Origin: Heligmosomoides polygyrus polygyrus
Taxonomy: Eukaryota; Nematoda; Chromadorea; Rhabditida; Heligmosomidae
Length of the DNA: 64,000 bases
Reading direction: 5' to 3'
Assembly (NCBI GenBank): GCA_947396885.1
Contig: OX377205.1
Location: 54,048,676 to 54,112,675, forward strand
The notes under the pieces were generated by a model that saw only the letters and a list, made by a program, of their open reading frames with translations, ran no database searches and was not told the origin of the DNA. Numbering within the stretch: the stretch's first letter is position 1; each line of letters begins with the position of its first letter. This document shows positions 56,401 through 62,071 of the stretch, piece after piece. Made by a program: the position numbers and the translations under genes.

Positions 56401-59400
56401 TCCAAGTGGACCTATGGTTCTTGGGTTCCATGAGGCGAAAGATTAAAAGCACGACGACACTTCTGCTAAAACCGGCTTCCAACGTTCTTAAATATATCTA
56501 CTTTTATGTTCCTTTTTTGGACCTGCAGACAGAGACGGAAAATGGCCTTCTTCCCTATTAGGGCATTTCTACAATGTTGCGAGTGAGGCCAGCACAGAAG
56601 GAAACGTTAGCTACAATAGGTTTCAAACATGATTTCAGTGCGCAAAAGAACATATCCATTGTTATTTGGAGAAGTAAGCCATCTAATTTTCAGCTGCTCT
56701 TGTAAGTTTGGAACTATGTTGTGGGGGCAGCCTCAGGCAATCGAGACTTTCTGCTTTAAAAATGGTTCGTTATGGCAGACTAAGAAAATCGTTCAGCTAT
56801 CTATTGCAGAACTCCGCTTAAATGCAATTTCCACCACCAATGAAGCAATCTGGATAGGTGTATGGCAGACAGTTCCTCAAAACAAATATAACATGTGAGC
56901 CATAGACAATTCTCTAGTGGAAGCGAAAAGAGAAGTTGATGCCCACCCCCACGGTGCACATTTTAGAAGTCGGACTGCGGCCATCCGTGTCTTTAGGGAA
57001 ATACAGGTTCCCTACTTACTTCTACCTCCATGCTCGTATTGTACTTACCGCCCATTCCTAGCATTCGTCTCCTATTCAATGCAACTTCCACAGATTCCTG
57101 CTAAGTACAAAGTCTACCCGTATGAATTACGCGTAGGTGGTATCGAGCAGTACCCACCAGTGAAGTGAAGGTTAGTAAACGCTTACCGAGTCTTGGTGAT
57201 TGATTGGAGCACTTGGGTTCCGCTGCGACCGCCTGCATACGGTGTGAGAACACGTCCAATCCTGCCCGGAAAACCCGTCGCTACTTGTGTCATTTTAGGG
57301 ATCGTTTAGTGCGCACGAGACGCGTGACGCGATATCACGACGCTCCCACATCGATTAATCGCGTCGCGGGCATACTAAAGGCCCATGCACACTTCTGCGA
57401 CAGCGCGGCGCGACCATGATAAAGCATAGGGCCGCGACGGCCGCGGCGCGACACTGCGACACGTGCCGCAGGGAGGGGCATGCACACTCTTGCGGCTGTC
57501 GCGGCGGCTATCGCCCCCTCCCTGCGGCATGCTGGAATGGTTCAAAACATTCCTGGCGGCGCGACATGCACGGGGACGTCGGTACCGTCGCCTATAACGA
57601 TGCTCTAAGGCGACCGCGCCGCGACCGCCGGATTTCGCGGAGGTAGCCGTCGCCCCACTTGTCGCGCCGCGGTGTCGCAGAAGTGTGCATGGGCCTTAAG
57701 TGATCTCTTAGGTGCGACTCTCAATTGGTGAAGGAAAAAACAGAGGGTACTGGTGTACTTTTTGTACCGCACTAAATCTTGTTCAAATAGGTCTACTAGG
57801 GGTAATTTGCCATGGGAACAACGAATATCTTAGTCGTTTTTTTTTGCGTAAATGCCTTACAAGCCGGCTATACTAAGGTCGAATCGCCCAAGGCCTTGCG
57901 AAATAACGGGTGCTGGTAAGAGACACATAGAGTGTGCGTCTCCTACCGATGCGCACTATTTCGCCGTCTCTAGCCTGCAGCAGAGGTTGGATAGGGCATA
58001 AGCCTTGAAATCTCGAAAGGCCTTGAAGGCCTTGTTCTGTGCTCTCCTCCCCATCCGCGTCAGCGGAGGAGAGCACCGAATCGGGCAGGGGAAGAGACTC
58101 CGGGTGTGGGCCCACTAGCACACCCGTGTTAAAATTGCCTACATCCTAGAGTTCCCTCCCTTGCCTAATTCGGAAGATAATAAGACCCGAATCTGTAATC
58201 GAAACGAGGAGATAAGACTGCATTTACAATTTACATTTACAGACGACCACCACTGCCGCAACGGATCAGGCAAGAGTTACCGTTATCGGCAATGCACTCA
58301 TTTCCCCGAAAGCGTTGGATTTTTTGGATTTAGGGCCATCATTTTCACTATCGCAGCACGTGAATGCATCGACGTATCGAAAAGTAGTGGGCGGGTTACA
58401 TAAGCTAAGAGATCAGCTTAGAGCGAAGGCAAGAAACAACCCTGACTCTCGTGCAAACGAAGAACCTCTACGAACGATGCTCTTACCTATTCCGTTCCCT
58501 CGCGCTTTTTACAAGGAGCACGACCCTGTTCCTAAAGTTGATGTCAAAATCAGAATTCTAATATCGGAGGTGCTTCGCGTTTTTCGTAGGCACAGAGGTG
58601 ACCGAACAACGAATTTGACAAGGGAGCAGTGGGAAGGCTTCAAAGAATGCGCGACCTAATAGCTCGTAACGAAATACGACTCTCTGTTAGTGACAAAGGT
58701 GGTGAGTTCGTTGTTTGCCCGGGACTCCTGGATAGACAGATATCTGAACACCACCTCGCTGACCAAACGGTTTATGCCGAGTCATCAGAGAGAGAGAGAT
58801 TTCGTTCGCAATTCCACAGGTTAAACTCTGTTTGGAAGTCTGCGGGTGAGTCGGCTGGTCTAGATAAGCGACTTATCAAGAGGTTGAAACTGGACACGCC
58901 TATCTGCCCGGTATTCTACCACCTGGTCAAAACGCATAAATTGTCTGAAGAGGACAAGAACTCTTTGAGCGTAGGCGCATACAAAATCCGACCCATAACT
59001 GCGTAGATGGACCGACTGACCGAATCTCCTGGTTCCTCAACAAAATTGTCGGTCAACTTCTCAGCTTCATACCTTCACATTTGGTAAACACGGAACAATT
59101 TCTGGACCGCTTGCGATCTAACGCTTCAGCAAATTGTGTGATTGAATCATTTGACGTGACTGCGTTATATACCAACGTAGATAATGACGCTGCTTTGCAA
59201 GCAATTTCGGAGATGCTAGATGAGCATGGAAGAAGTATTACTACGTTGAATAAATCACACATAATGATGCTGGTACAAGAATGCCTAAAGTGTAATGTTT
59301 TCAAGTGGTCCGGGAAATGTTTCTCGCAGTGTAGAGGACTAACGATGGGACAGCGCTTAGCTCCAACCCTAGCGATCTGCTTCATGAGCAGAGTGGAACG

Positions 59401-61273
59401 ACCAGCACTGGAGCGCCTTTCCATAATGTACTGTCGATACACTGATGATTGTTGTATAATAACGACAACGCAATCCGAGATGGATGAGTTGTTCAACATC
59501 CTTAATACACAATCACAAAACATCAAATTCACTCGAGAAACTCCGTGTGATTAGAAATAGAGTAGCATACGGCTCTTTCCATGTGAAATGGTATCGACAT
59601 GGTAGCTCCAAGAACATCATAGTCCATGCAAAATCTGCTCACCCTCTGACTGTGAAACGTGCTGTGCTTCGCAACATGTACAGAACGGGAGTGGGTATGT
59701 GCACTAGACATGAGGAGCGCGAGGAATCACGCATGCTTGCCCGCAATACTGCACGTTTCAATGGGTACGATCCAAGACAACGAAATGGCCAGATGGGATC
59801 TGAGCGTGGTGTAAATGCGTGGGAAAATAAAATATGTCTCCAGTTACCCTTTATTTCTGAGGAGATCACGGCAGCTGTACGTCTATGCCTAGTGCGAGCA
59901 AATTTGGACGACGATGTTGTGCTGGTCAACACACGACACAACATCAAACGACTGCTAGTTCGCAATAGGCTTTACGATCGTTCATGTATAACGAGAGACT
60001 GCGTGATCTGCCCCTATGGGAGAAGTGGAGACTGTGCGCAGAAAGGTGCGGTTTACCAATCCTGTGTTTAAGCTGTGGGGAGCTATATATTGGGGAAACA
60101 GGGAGAGCGCTAAGCGTTCGCATCAGGGAACATCTTGCTGGTAAGGGAAAGCGTAGTTTGGTAACTCCACTCGGTAAACATCGAGTGGATATCCATCACG
60201 GAGACGATTTTAATATTAAATGCACTGTGTTGCTTCGTGAAAGTGAGATCGGTCACAGAAAGGCCCTAGAGGCCTTCTGGATCCGCGAACGTAATCCAAC
60301 AATGAATAACCGAAGTGAGTGCATTTCGATCACCAGTGAGTTTTTGCCGTTCATCCCGCTGTGCGAGCTCTGAGACCGTGCAATCTATACACTTAACATC
60401 AGTATGGATCCGCAGTTGCTCAATGGTGGTAGCTGAGCGTTCCCTCAGTACTTGTGGAACAACGGTGAGTTTGGCTTGCTTCAGTTAGATTCCGCTTGAC
60501 ACTCGACAGAGCTGGAGAAGGACGTTTTTGCCGAAATGAGTGTCTGGTTTTAGGTTTCGACTTCTTTCAGGCCTTTGAAAACGACGAAGTTGTCGAAACG
60601 TCGGCCGAATAAAGTTGTTCCACTATAGCAAACCTGCGGGGCACAGAAGCATTAAGACTACTCTCACAATATGCCCAGGTTTTTGAAAACCGAACATGGA
60701 GGATACTGCATTTACATTCGCTGTGTCTATCCAGTCGCTACGCTTATAAGTCCTTTCCGCAGTCCTAGCGGGCCTATAAGTCCTTTCCGCAAAAAACGAC
60801 TATGATATTCGTTCTTCCCATGGCAGACTACCCCTAGCAGACCTATTTTGAACAAGATTTAGTGCGGTACAAAATGTACACTAGTGCCAAACAAAGAAGG
60901 CAAAAAGCCCAACTTCGCTTTGTACTGTTTTTATTCATGAGCCCCTAGCCCATGGATGGTCTAGATCTGTAACTAATCGCAGGAAGCCAGATTCATCAAC
61001 CGCTTACCGGCCGGTAACGATATATCGATTGTCGTGTCTGTCTCTCTGTATCACATACTACGTAGGCCGGTATGGTGAATCCGAGGTGAGATGATACCAG
61101 CGGTATCGTTGATGAATCTGGCCCCTGCTGACGGCTTGTCCAAGCAAGACGTCCGAGGATACGCATAGCACATCGCCGCATGCACTAAAAGAGAATGGAA
61201 ATGAGGTGGAATGTAGGCCGCTCACCTGAACCAGCTCATCTTCCGCCAGGAACTCGCAGTGCTCTGGATCCAT
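41347..61273 (-). CDS. psf-2: psf-2: GINS complex subunit Psf2/GINS2 (gene span, 5 exons)
   Basis: The exons 61273-61226, 54482-54348, 44521-44372, 41617-41540 and 41475-41347 join in phase 0 at every boundary to 179 residues, close to the 185 of human GINS2. GINS with Cdc45 and MCM2-7 forms the replicative helicase in the nucleus and is essential for replication start and fork movement. Signatures: MDPEHCEFLAEDELVQ, then CGDVGPLEAGVP, KVPLWLAVDLRRKHSCEIV, PPYWFCLDELKRL, and IKVLVQDLWDKREAKLR. Introns are 6743, 9826, 2754 and 64 bases; the first three are packed with transposons, and the last has a GC donor. The C-terminal part is shorter than in vertebrates between REAKLR and the end. Confidence 0.92.
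41476..41539 (-). other. Predicted 64-base GC-AG intron of psf-2
   Basis: The intron begins CACAG|GCACGT and ends TTTTAG. Phase 0 is kept on both sides. No GT donor near SLKLLSQ gives a comparable joined protein. Confidence 0.65.
41540..41617 (-). CDS. psf-2: psf-2 exon 4
   Basis: Twenty-six codons, IKVLVQDLWDKREAKLRTSS then LKLLSQ. The block aligns with the IRTLVKDMWDTRIAKLR helix of human GINS2, among the most conserved parts of the protein. The acceptor is GTTTTTCAG. Confidence 0.9.
41618..44371 (-). other. psf-2 intron 3 with mariner
   Basis: The 2754-base intron begins GTTTGT and ends TTTTTCAG. It contains a bandit-like mariner (42943-43978) on the same strand. The rest (41618-42942) shows nothing recognised. 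A 12-C run lies outside, at 44250. Confidence 0.8.
42943..43978 (-). pseudogene. Bandit-like mariner transposase
   Basis: From MDKRVIRGIYLYEFKLGTTV the frame gives the double helix-turn-helix (TIRTAYRWYQKFRNGDESLE; REIAKVLGVSHNTAARHLKE), the WVPHELSEEQ linker and the first catalytic aspartate in IVTCDEKWI. A two-base insertion in a T run near 43415 shifts the frame to VMVTVWWCSLGIIHHSFLPP. At about 43218-43235 the second catalytic block, normally HDNARPHVA, is damaged: the aspartate is gone and the frame shifts again. The last part keeps SPDLSPTDYHFF with the third aspartate and ends GFYFD. Mariner transposases cut and paste at TA. The similarity to the hookworm bandit element is from memory. 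The transposon ends were not delimited. Confidence 0.8.
44372..44521 (-). CDS. psf-2: psf-2 exon 3
   Basis: Fifty codons from PPYWFCLDELKRLVAAEGET to KAAKEDIVDGDQ, matching the PPEWM...LEKM and ...YYMELTKLLL...D.I..AD region of human GINS2. The acceptor is ATTTTCAG and the donor is GTTTGT, phase 0 at both ends. Confidence 0.92.
45090..45430 (+). repeat. SINE family C, inverted partner of 46030-46400
   Basis: An A-box-like GAGCGCAGTGGAAGTGGGG and a B-box-like GGGGGTTTGATTCTTGTGC mark a tRNA-like block at 45305-45365. More than 250 bases, from TACTAATTGAGG-like sequence to ATTTGGGATTCTGAAG, reappear inverted at 46060-46330. A run of 17 G is at 45112-45128. Confidence 0.7.
45431..46029. other. 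Spacer between inverted SINE copies, unidentified open frame
   Basis: The plus-strand frame 45746-46153 includes MSDNARVVIHLLPLKCDPPL and SILKDLEAHQLEVDKDVVVK and then runs into the SINE copy. Its last part resembles the flank of the family C copy at 1520. I do not recognise a domain, and it may be non-coding. Confidence 0.3.
46030..46400 (-). repeat. SINE family C, inverted partner of 45090-45430
   Basis: It carries the complement of the tRNA-like block and body of the first copy, including GCGCTCCGAGCCGCTTGCTG and GCAGAGGCATCGCGGGCGTA. Some differences (for example an AGGACC replacing TTTTAAGCA near 46255) show that the pair is not a fresh inversion. Confidence 0.7.
46990..47720. repeat. 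Diverged relative of the hAT element interior
   Basis: Order and spacing follow 32690-33350: GCCGGATAAC, AAATTAGCTGACTCAGGTTT, GCATTTAAATCCAGAAAG, ACACCGCAAGTCATGTGCAG, AGAACGCATACAA, and the tail GAGAAAGCCACGCTC. No terminal repeats are visible, so this is an old truncated copy in psf-2 intron 2. Confidence 0.6.
47774..49541. mobile_element. Large foldback element, about 1.8 kb
   Basis: The left arm (from CGTCTGGTTTGGGGCTTCG) pairs with the right arm (complement from TATGTCTGGTTGAGGCTTCG) over almost its full length. Both arms share ATCGCATATATGCGATTTAT, GAGAAACAG, AGTGAGAGTCAAGCA, GGTCCTCTGCTGATCCCC and TTGGACGATATTGAGGGAAC. The centre is near 48840. Within the arms, a 40-60 base block with TTGGACGA and TCTGAATCTCTACG occurs several times in tandem. 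The left arm has gained a MITE at 48337-48546. No coding capacity. Confidence 0.7.
48337..48546. mobile_element. Nested palindromic MITE pair with GGTACTTAT ends
   Basis: GGTACTTATCAAGGAAAGGG at the left faces CCTTTACTTCATAAGTACC at the right, and a further CTTCATAAGTACC lies at 48456-48468, as though one and a half units were joined. Inside, CATGTTAACGCGGCAACGG pairs with CCGCGTTAACATGTTTACCG, and CAACGG is repeated four times (48397-48420). It is missing from the right foldback arm, so it inserted later. Confidence 0.6.
49542..50254. other. AT-rich, partly self-complementary, no gene
   Basis: GAGTTGGACACTTTTCA (about 49615) has a complement near 50085 (AAAAGTGTCCAACTTGATG), which suggests another decayed foldback, but the arms cannot be followed far. 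Confidence 0.3.
50255..50430 (+). mobile_element. SINE family B fragment
   Basis: Starts inside the tRNA-like head (CACCGGCGGGCTTTTCAGTTCAAGTCCGAG in pieces) and runs through CACTAGTTTGTTGTTATTAC and GTCAATTTTAGACCACCAGT to the GCGCCTTCATATGTGCTTG region. It is 5' truncated. Confidence 0.6.
50570..51130 (+). other. Unidentified coding-like segments
   Basis: After an acceptor-like TTTACAG (about 50587) one frame reads ERVVGRLPSIFTPDFTSPTR and AVADAMKGLLLDAIFGDTDC before a stop. After GATGATTAG (50817) another reads VDVDWAPDDDCEEEDNIEQS and YPEYVICSRDGILKVGKWYK. The acidic start and splice-like junctions suggest pieces of a decayed gene or transposon protein. I recognise no family. Confidence 0.25.
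51170..51349 (-). repeat. SINE family B, tail half, split by the next element
   Basis: It contains GAGGCTTGGTTTGCTGTAAG, CTGGTAGTCTAAAATTGACT and AAGTGTAATAACAACAAACT, in minus orientation. The head half resumes at 52518 after the inserted foldback. Together they make one family B copy. Confidence 0.7.
51350..52517. mobile_element. Foldback element with 9-bp target duplication (Mutator-like)
   Basis: CAAACTAAT flanks it at 51341-51349 and 52518-52526, within a family B SINE. The ends GGGTGAGGGACGTTCTGCCT and GGGAGGGGGACGTTCTGCCT (complement) begin arms of nearly 400 bases (51350-51745 and 52125-52517) that include AAGCGGCGCGGGCAAAG and GGAGCCAATTAGCGTCGACT. The middle is AT-rich with no gene. 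Long inverted repeats and a 9-bp duplication point to a Mutator-like non-autonomous element. Confidence 0.82.
52518..52600 (-). repeat. SINE family B, head half
   Basis: In complement: the B-box-like TTCAAGTCCGGGTGCTGTCA and part of the tRNA-like head. It continues the copy that ends at 51349. Confidence 0.65.
52603..53512 (-). pseudogene. Penelope-like element fragment, reverse transcriptase region
   Basis: Minus-strand frames read GGPTDHIAWFLNLVLVQLFQ and LPNTNKFLEKLREARF (53340-53220), an LYTNVSNES-like A motif (about 53170), QCNVFKWSSEFYKQVRGLAM and GQRLAPVLAVAFMSKVERP (B), YCRYIDDCFVICPSQQEMD (C), then WYRKPASKNIIIHCKSAHPS. The GIY-YIG end is missing. It has stops and shifts. Strikingly, the tail motif AAGACGACAACGCCGAAACG (53486 on) is on the opposite strand next to the 5' side, so an inverted tail has been joined to a truncated copy. 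Confidence 0.75.
53592..53920. mobile_element. MITE with AGGCCCCTG ends and TA duplication
   Basis: AGGCCCCTGTTATACTCCCG, continuing GCGGGAGCTTCCGCGG, is inverted at 53886-53920. TA flanks it at 53590-53591 and 53921-53922. The interior is very GC-rich (GTCCGCGG repeated) and wholly non-coding; the open frames in it are artefacts of composition. It lies in psf-2 intron 2. Confidence 0.8.
53921..54347. other. End of psf-2 intron 2 sequence, nothing else seen
   Basis: Unremarkable intronic sequence next to the exon 2 donor (GTTCGT at 54347). Confidence 0.5.
54348..54482 (-). CDS. psf-2: psf-2 exon 2
   Basis: Forty-five codons, IIPRRNEPVLHLVCGDVGPL then EAGVPTKVPLWLAVDLRRKH and SCEIV. This is the GINS2 signature (human: IIPNF...GGDLGPF...VPLWLAINLK). 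The acceptor is CTTTCAG. The donor could be GTG|GTTCGT or three bases earlier, both in phase 0; the first fits the consensus better. Confidence 0.93.
54483..55849. other. psf-2 intron 1, no element recognised
   Basis: No repeat family or gene is recognised. A minus-strand frame at 55095-55409 is proline/arginine-rich without a known domain. Confidence 0.4.
55850..55979. mobile_element. MITE with GGGTCGTTT ends, TAA duplication
   Basis: CGGGTCGTTTAGTGTGCG pairs with the complement of CGCACACCAAACGACCCC. TAA flanks it at 55847-55849 and 55980-55982. A 3-bp TAA duplication is the footprint of PIF/Harbinger elements. The interior is also palindromic (GCGATGCA; ATCGCGTCGC). Confidence 0.75.
55980..57296. 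other. psf-2 intron 1, no element recognised
   Basis: AT-rich sequence with short open frames only. Nothing recognised. Confidence 0.4.
57297..57375. repeat. Left half of a second GGGTCGTTT-type MITE
   Basis: GGGATCGTTTAGTGCGCACG and ATCGATTAATCGCGTCGC match the left and middle of the MITE at 55850-55979. The right half is missing where the next MITE begins at 57379. Confidence 0.6.
57379..57696. mobile_element. MITE with AGGCCCATG ends, TAA duplication
   Basis: AGGCCCATGCACACTTCTGC followed by GACA is perfectly inverted at 57674-57696. TAA flanks it at 57376-57378 and 57697-57699. It contains internal copies of GGCATGCACACT(C/T)TTGCGG. The GC-rich interior has no gene. The ends resemble those of the MITE at 53592. 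Confidence 0.82.
58315..60373 (+). pseudogene. Penelope reverse transcriptase/GIY-YIG endonuclease
   Basis: Successive frames give an N-terminal part (VSDKGGEFVVCPGLLDRQ; VFYHLVKTHKL; YKIRPITA), then DGPTDRISWFLN after a stop at 59005, the A motif SFDVTALYTNVDND, B motif CRGLTMGQRLAPTLA, C motif YCRYTDDCCII, a WYRHGSSKNIIVH block, a CVICPYGRSGDC zinc-binding stretch and the GIY-YIG motif CGELYIGETGRALSVRIREH. Penelope proteins copy RNA onto ends made by the GIY-YIG nuclease. At least four shifts or stops (58650, 59005, 59550, 60050) inactivate this copy. The C motif has Thr at the variable position (Y-T-D-D), while the fragment at 53 kb has Ile. Confidence 0.82.
60570..60606 (+). ncRNA. Hammerhead-ribozyme-like motif in the Penelope tail
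   Basis: GGCC, then TTTGAAAA, the pair CGAC/GTCG around GAAGTT, then AAACGTC and GGCC can fold as a small hammerhead with a degenerate CUGAUGA core. Hammerhead ribozymes are known in Penelope-like elements. The core here deviates, so activity is doubtful. A related motif is at 53476-53512. Confidence 0.4.
60986..61122. mobile_element. Palindromic MITE
   Basis: GCCAGATTCATCAACCGCTT pairs with the complement of GTATCGTTGATGAATCTGGC, and TACCGGCCGGTA / ATGGTGAATCCG blocks lie inside. About 137 bases, non-coding, in psf-2 intron 1 close to exon 1. Confidence 0.75.
61226..61273 (-). CDS. psf-2: psf-2 exon 1
   Basis: Sixteen codons, MDPEHCEFLAEDELVQ, with donor CAG|GTGAGC. The ATG at 61273 is chosen because Psf2 proteins begin M-D-x-x-x-x-E-F-L-A-E. 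An in-frame upstream codon at 61327 would add about 18 residues without family support. Confidence 0.92.
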
Positions 61274-62071
61274 AGGTTTCGTGAAACGTACCGCAGCAGG
61301 ATTCAAATAGGCGCATGCTGCCGCCAATCGCAGGAGTGGAGTGCCGCAGAACGGCGTGGATTAGGTCGTGACGGAGACGAGCTATTGCGGACGTGCGCAT
61401 TGGGAGGCGTTCTGTGGCGGAGTAACAGCCAGAAGAAAGAAAGAAATGGCTAAAAGCAAAAGAGGAGGGTTAGGCACGGCGAGGAACTGGGAGGGTTGTT
61501 GCTGTCTGAGGAAGTATGTCACACGAATACAGCGTAGAAATGCTGGCCATCCGCTGGAGTCGTTCAGCCAACCTTGGCATCCTGTACCCGTGTATTGCAC
61601 TAGGCATCGGTGGAAGATGTGGGACACATACAAAACAATGCCGTAACTAACACTGTGAAAAATGTGCAGACTGTAGGGGCAGAAAGGAGTGGAGCTGGGA
61701 GTGCTTTATTTGGACAGTGGTTCGAACTCGGGGCTACGAATAGCGGAGTCCAAGCAGGTACAGATTGTCTCAATCTGACATGTCAGTCAGCGTGAGATGT
61801 AGAAGCAGTACGCACTGCGAGCTGCCCATAGTGCTTGATGGGCAGCTCGCAGTACATACTTCCTGGAAACTGCTACAAGCCTTCTCAAATCGAACATGAT
61901 CGAGTCCTACACCGACCTAGCCTCATCTTTAGAAGGAGTCTCCAGCAACGAGTTTCTCGTTTACAATGCCCTCGCTACCATCAATGCATAAATTGGCCGA
62001 GCGCCGAGCTCACATTCGCCGTTGTACACCTGCTCCGGGTTGTCTGTAAAAAGCACTTCGCATGACATCCT
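61274..62071. other. psf-2 5' region; hairpin at 61814-61853
   Basis: This must contain the psf-2 promoter. The 16-bp perfect stem ACTGCGAGCTGCCCAT ... ATGGGCAGCTCGCAGT with an 8-base loop (61814-61853) stands out. No TATA box or spliced-leader acceptor is obvious. Confidence 0.45.

Larger units (their letters stand above)
58229..60704 (+). mobile_element. Penelope-like retroelement with 12-bp target duplication
   Basis: ACTGCATTTACA lies at 58217-58228 and 60705-60716; the unoccupied relative at 13520-13530 has this site once. The element carries reverse transcriptase and GIY-YIG endonuclease frames and a tail with a hammerhead-like motif (60570-60606). It lacks LTRs. A poly-repeat of TTTACA follows the left junction. 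It lies in psf-2 intron 1, antisense to that gene. Confidence 0.82.
57746..60888. mobile_element. TIR element family T, split by a Penelope-like element
   Basis: The left part (57746-58228) is the reverse complement of about 450 bases at the right of the 12883-13990 element. The right part is 60717-60888. The ends are GGTACTGGTGTACTTTTTG and, in complement, GGCACTAGTGTACATTTTG, each followed by TACCGCACTAAATCTTG. Imperfect 8-base flanks AAACAGAG and AAACAAAG may be its target duplication. Without the Penelope insert it would be about 655 bases and non-coding. Confidence 0.78.

Noticed and set aside
57746..60888. A single reverse-transcriptase transposon with long terminal inverted repeats
   Set aside because: The 12-bp duplication and the unoccupied relative at 12883-13990 show two separate elements, one nested in the other.
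61273..61327. Upstream in-frame start for psf-2
   Set aside because: It would add about 18 residues not seen in Psf2 proteins, which begin M-D-x4-E-F-L-A-E.
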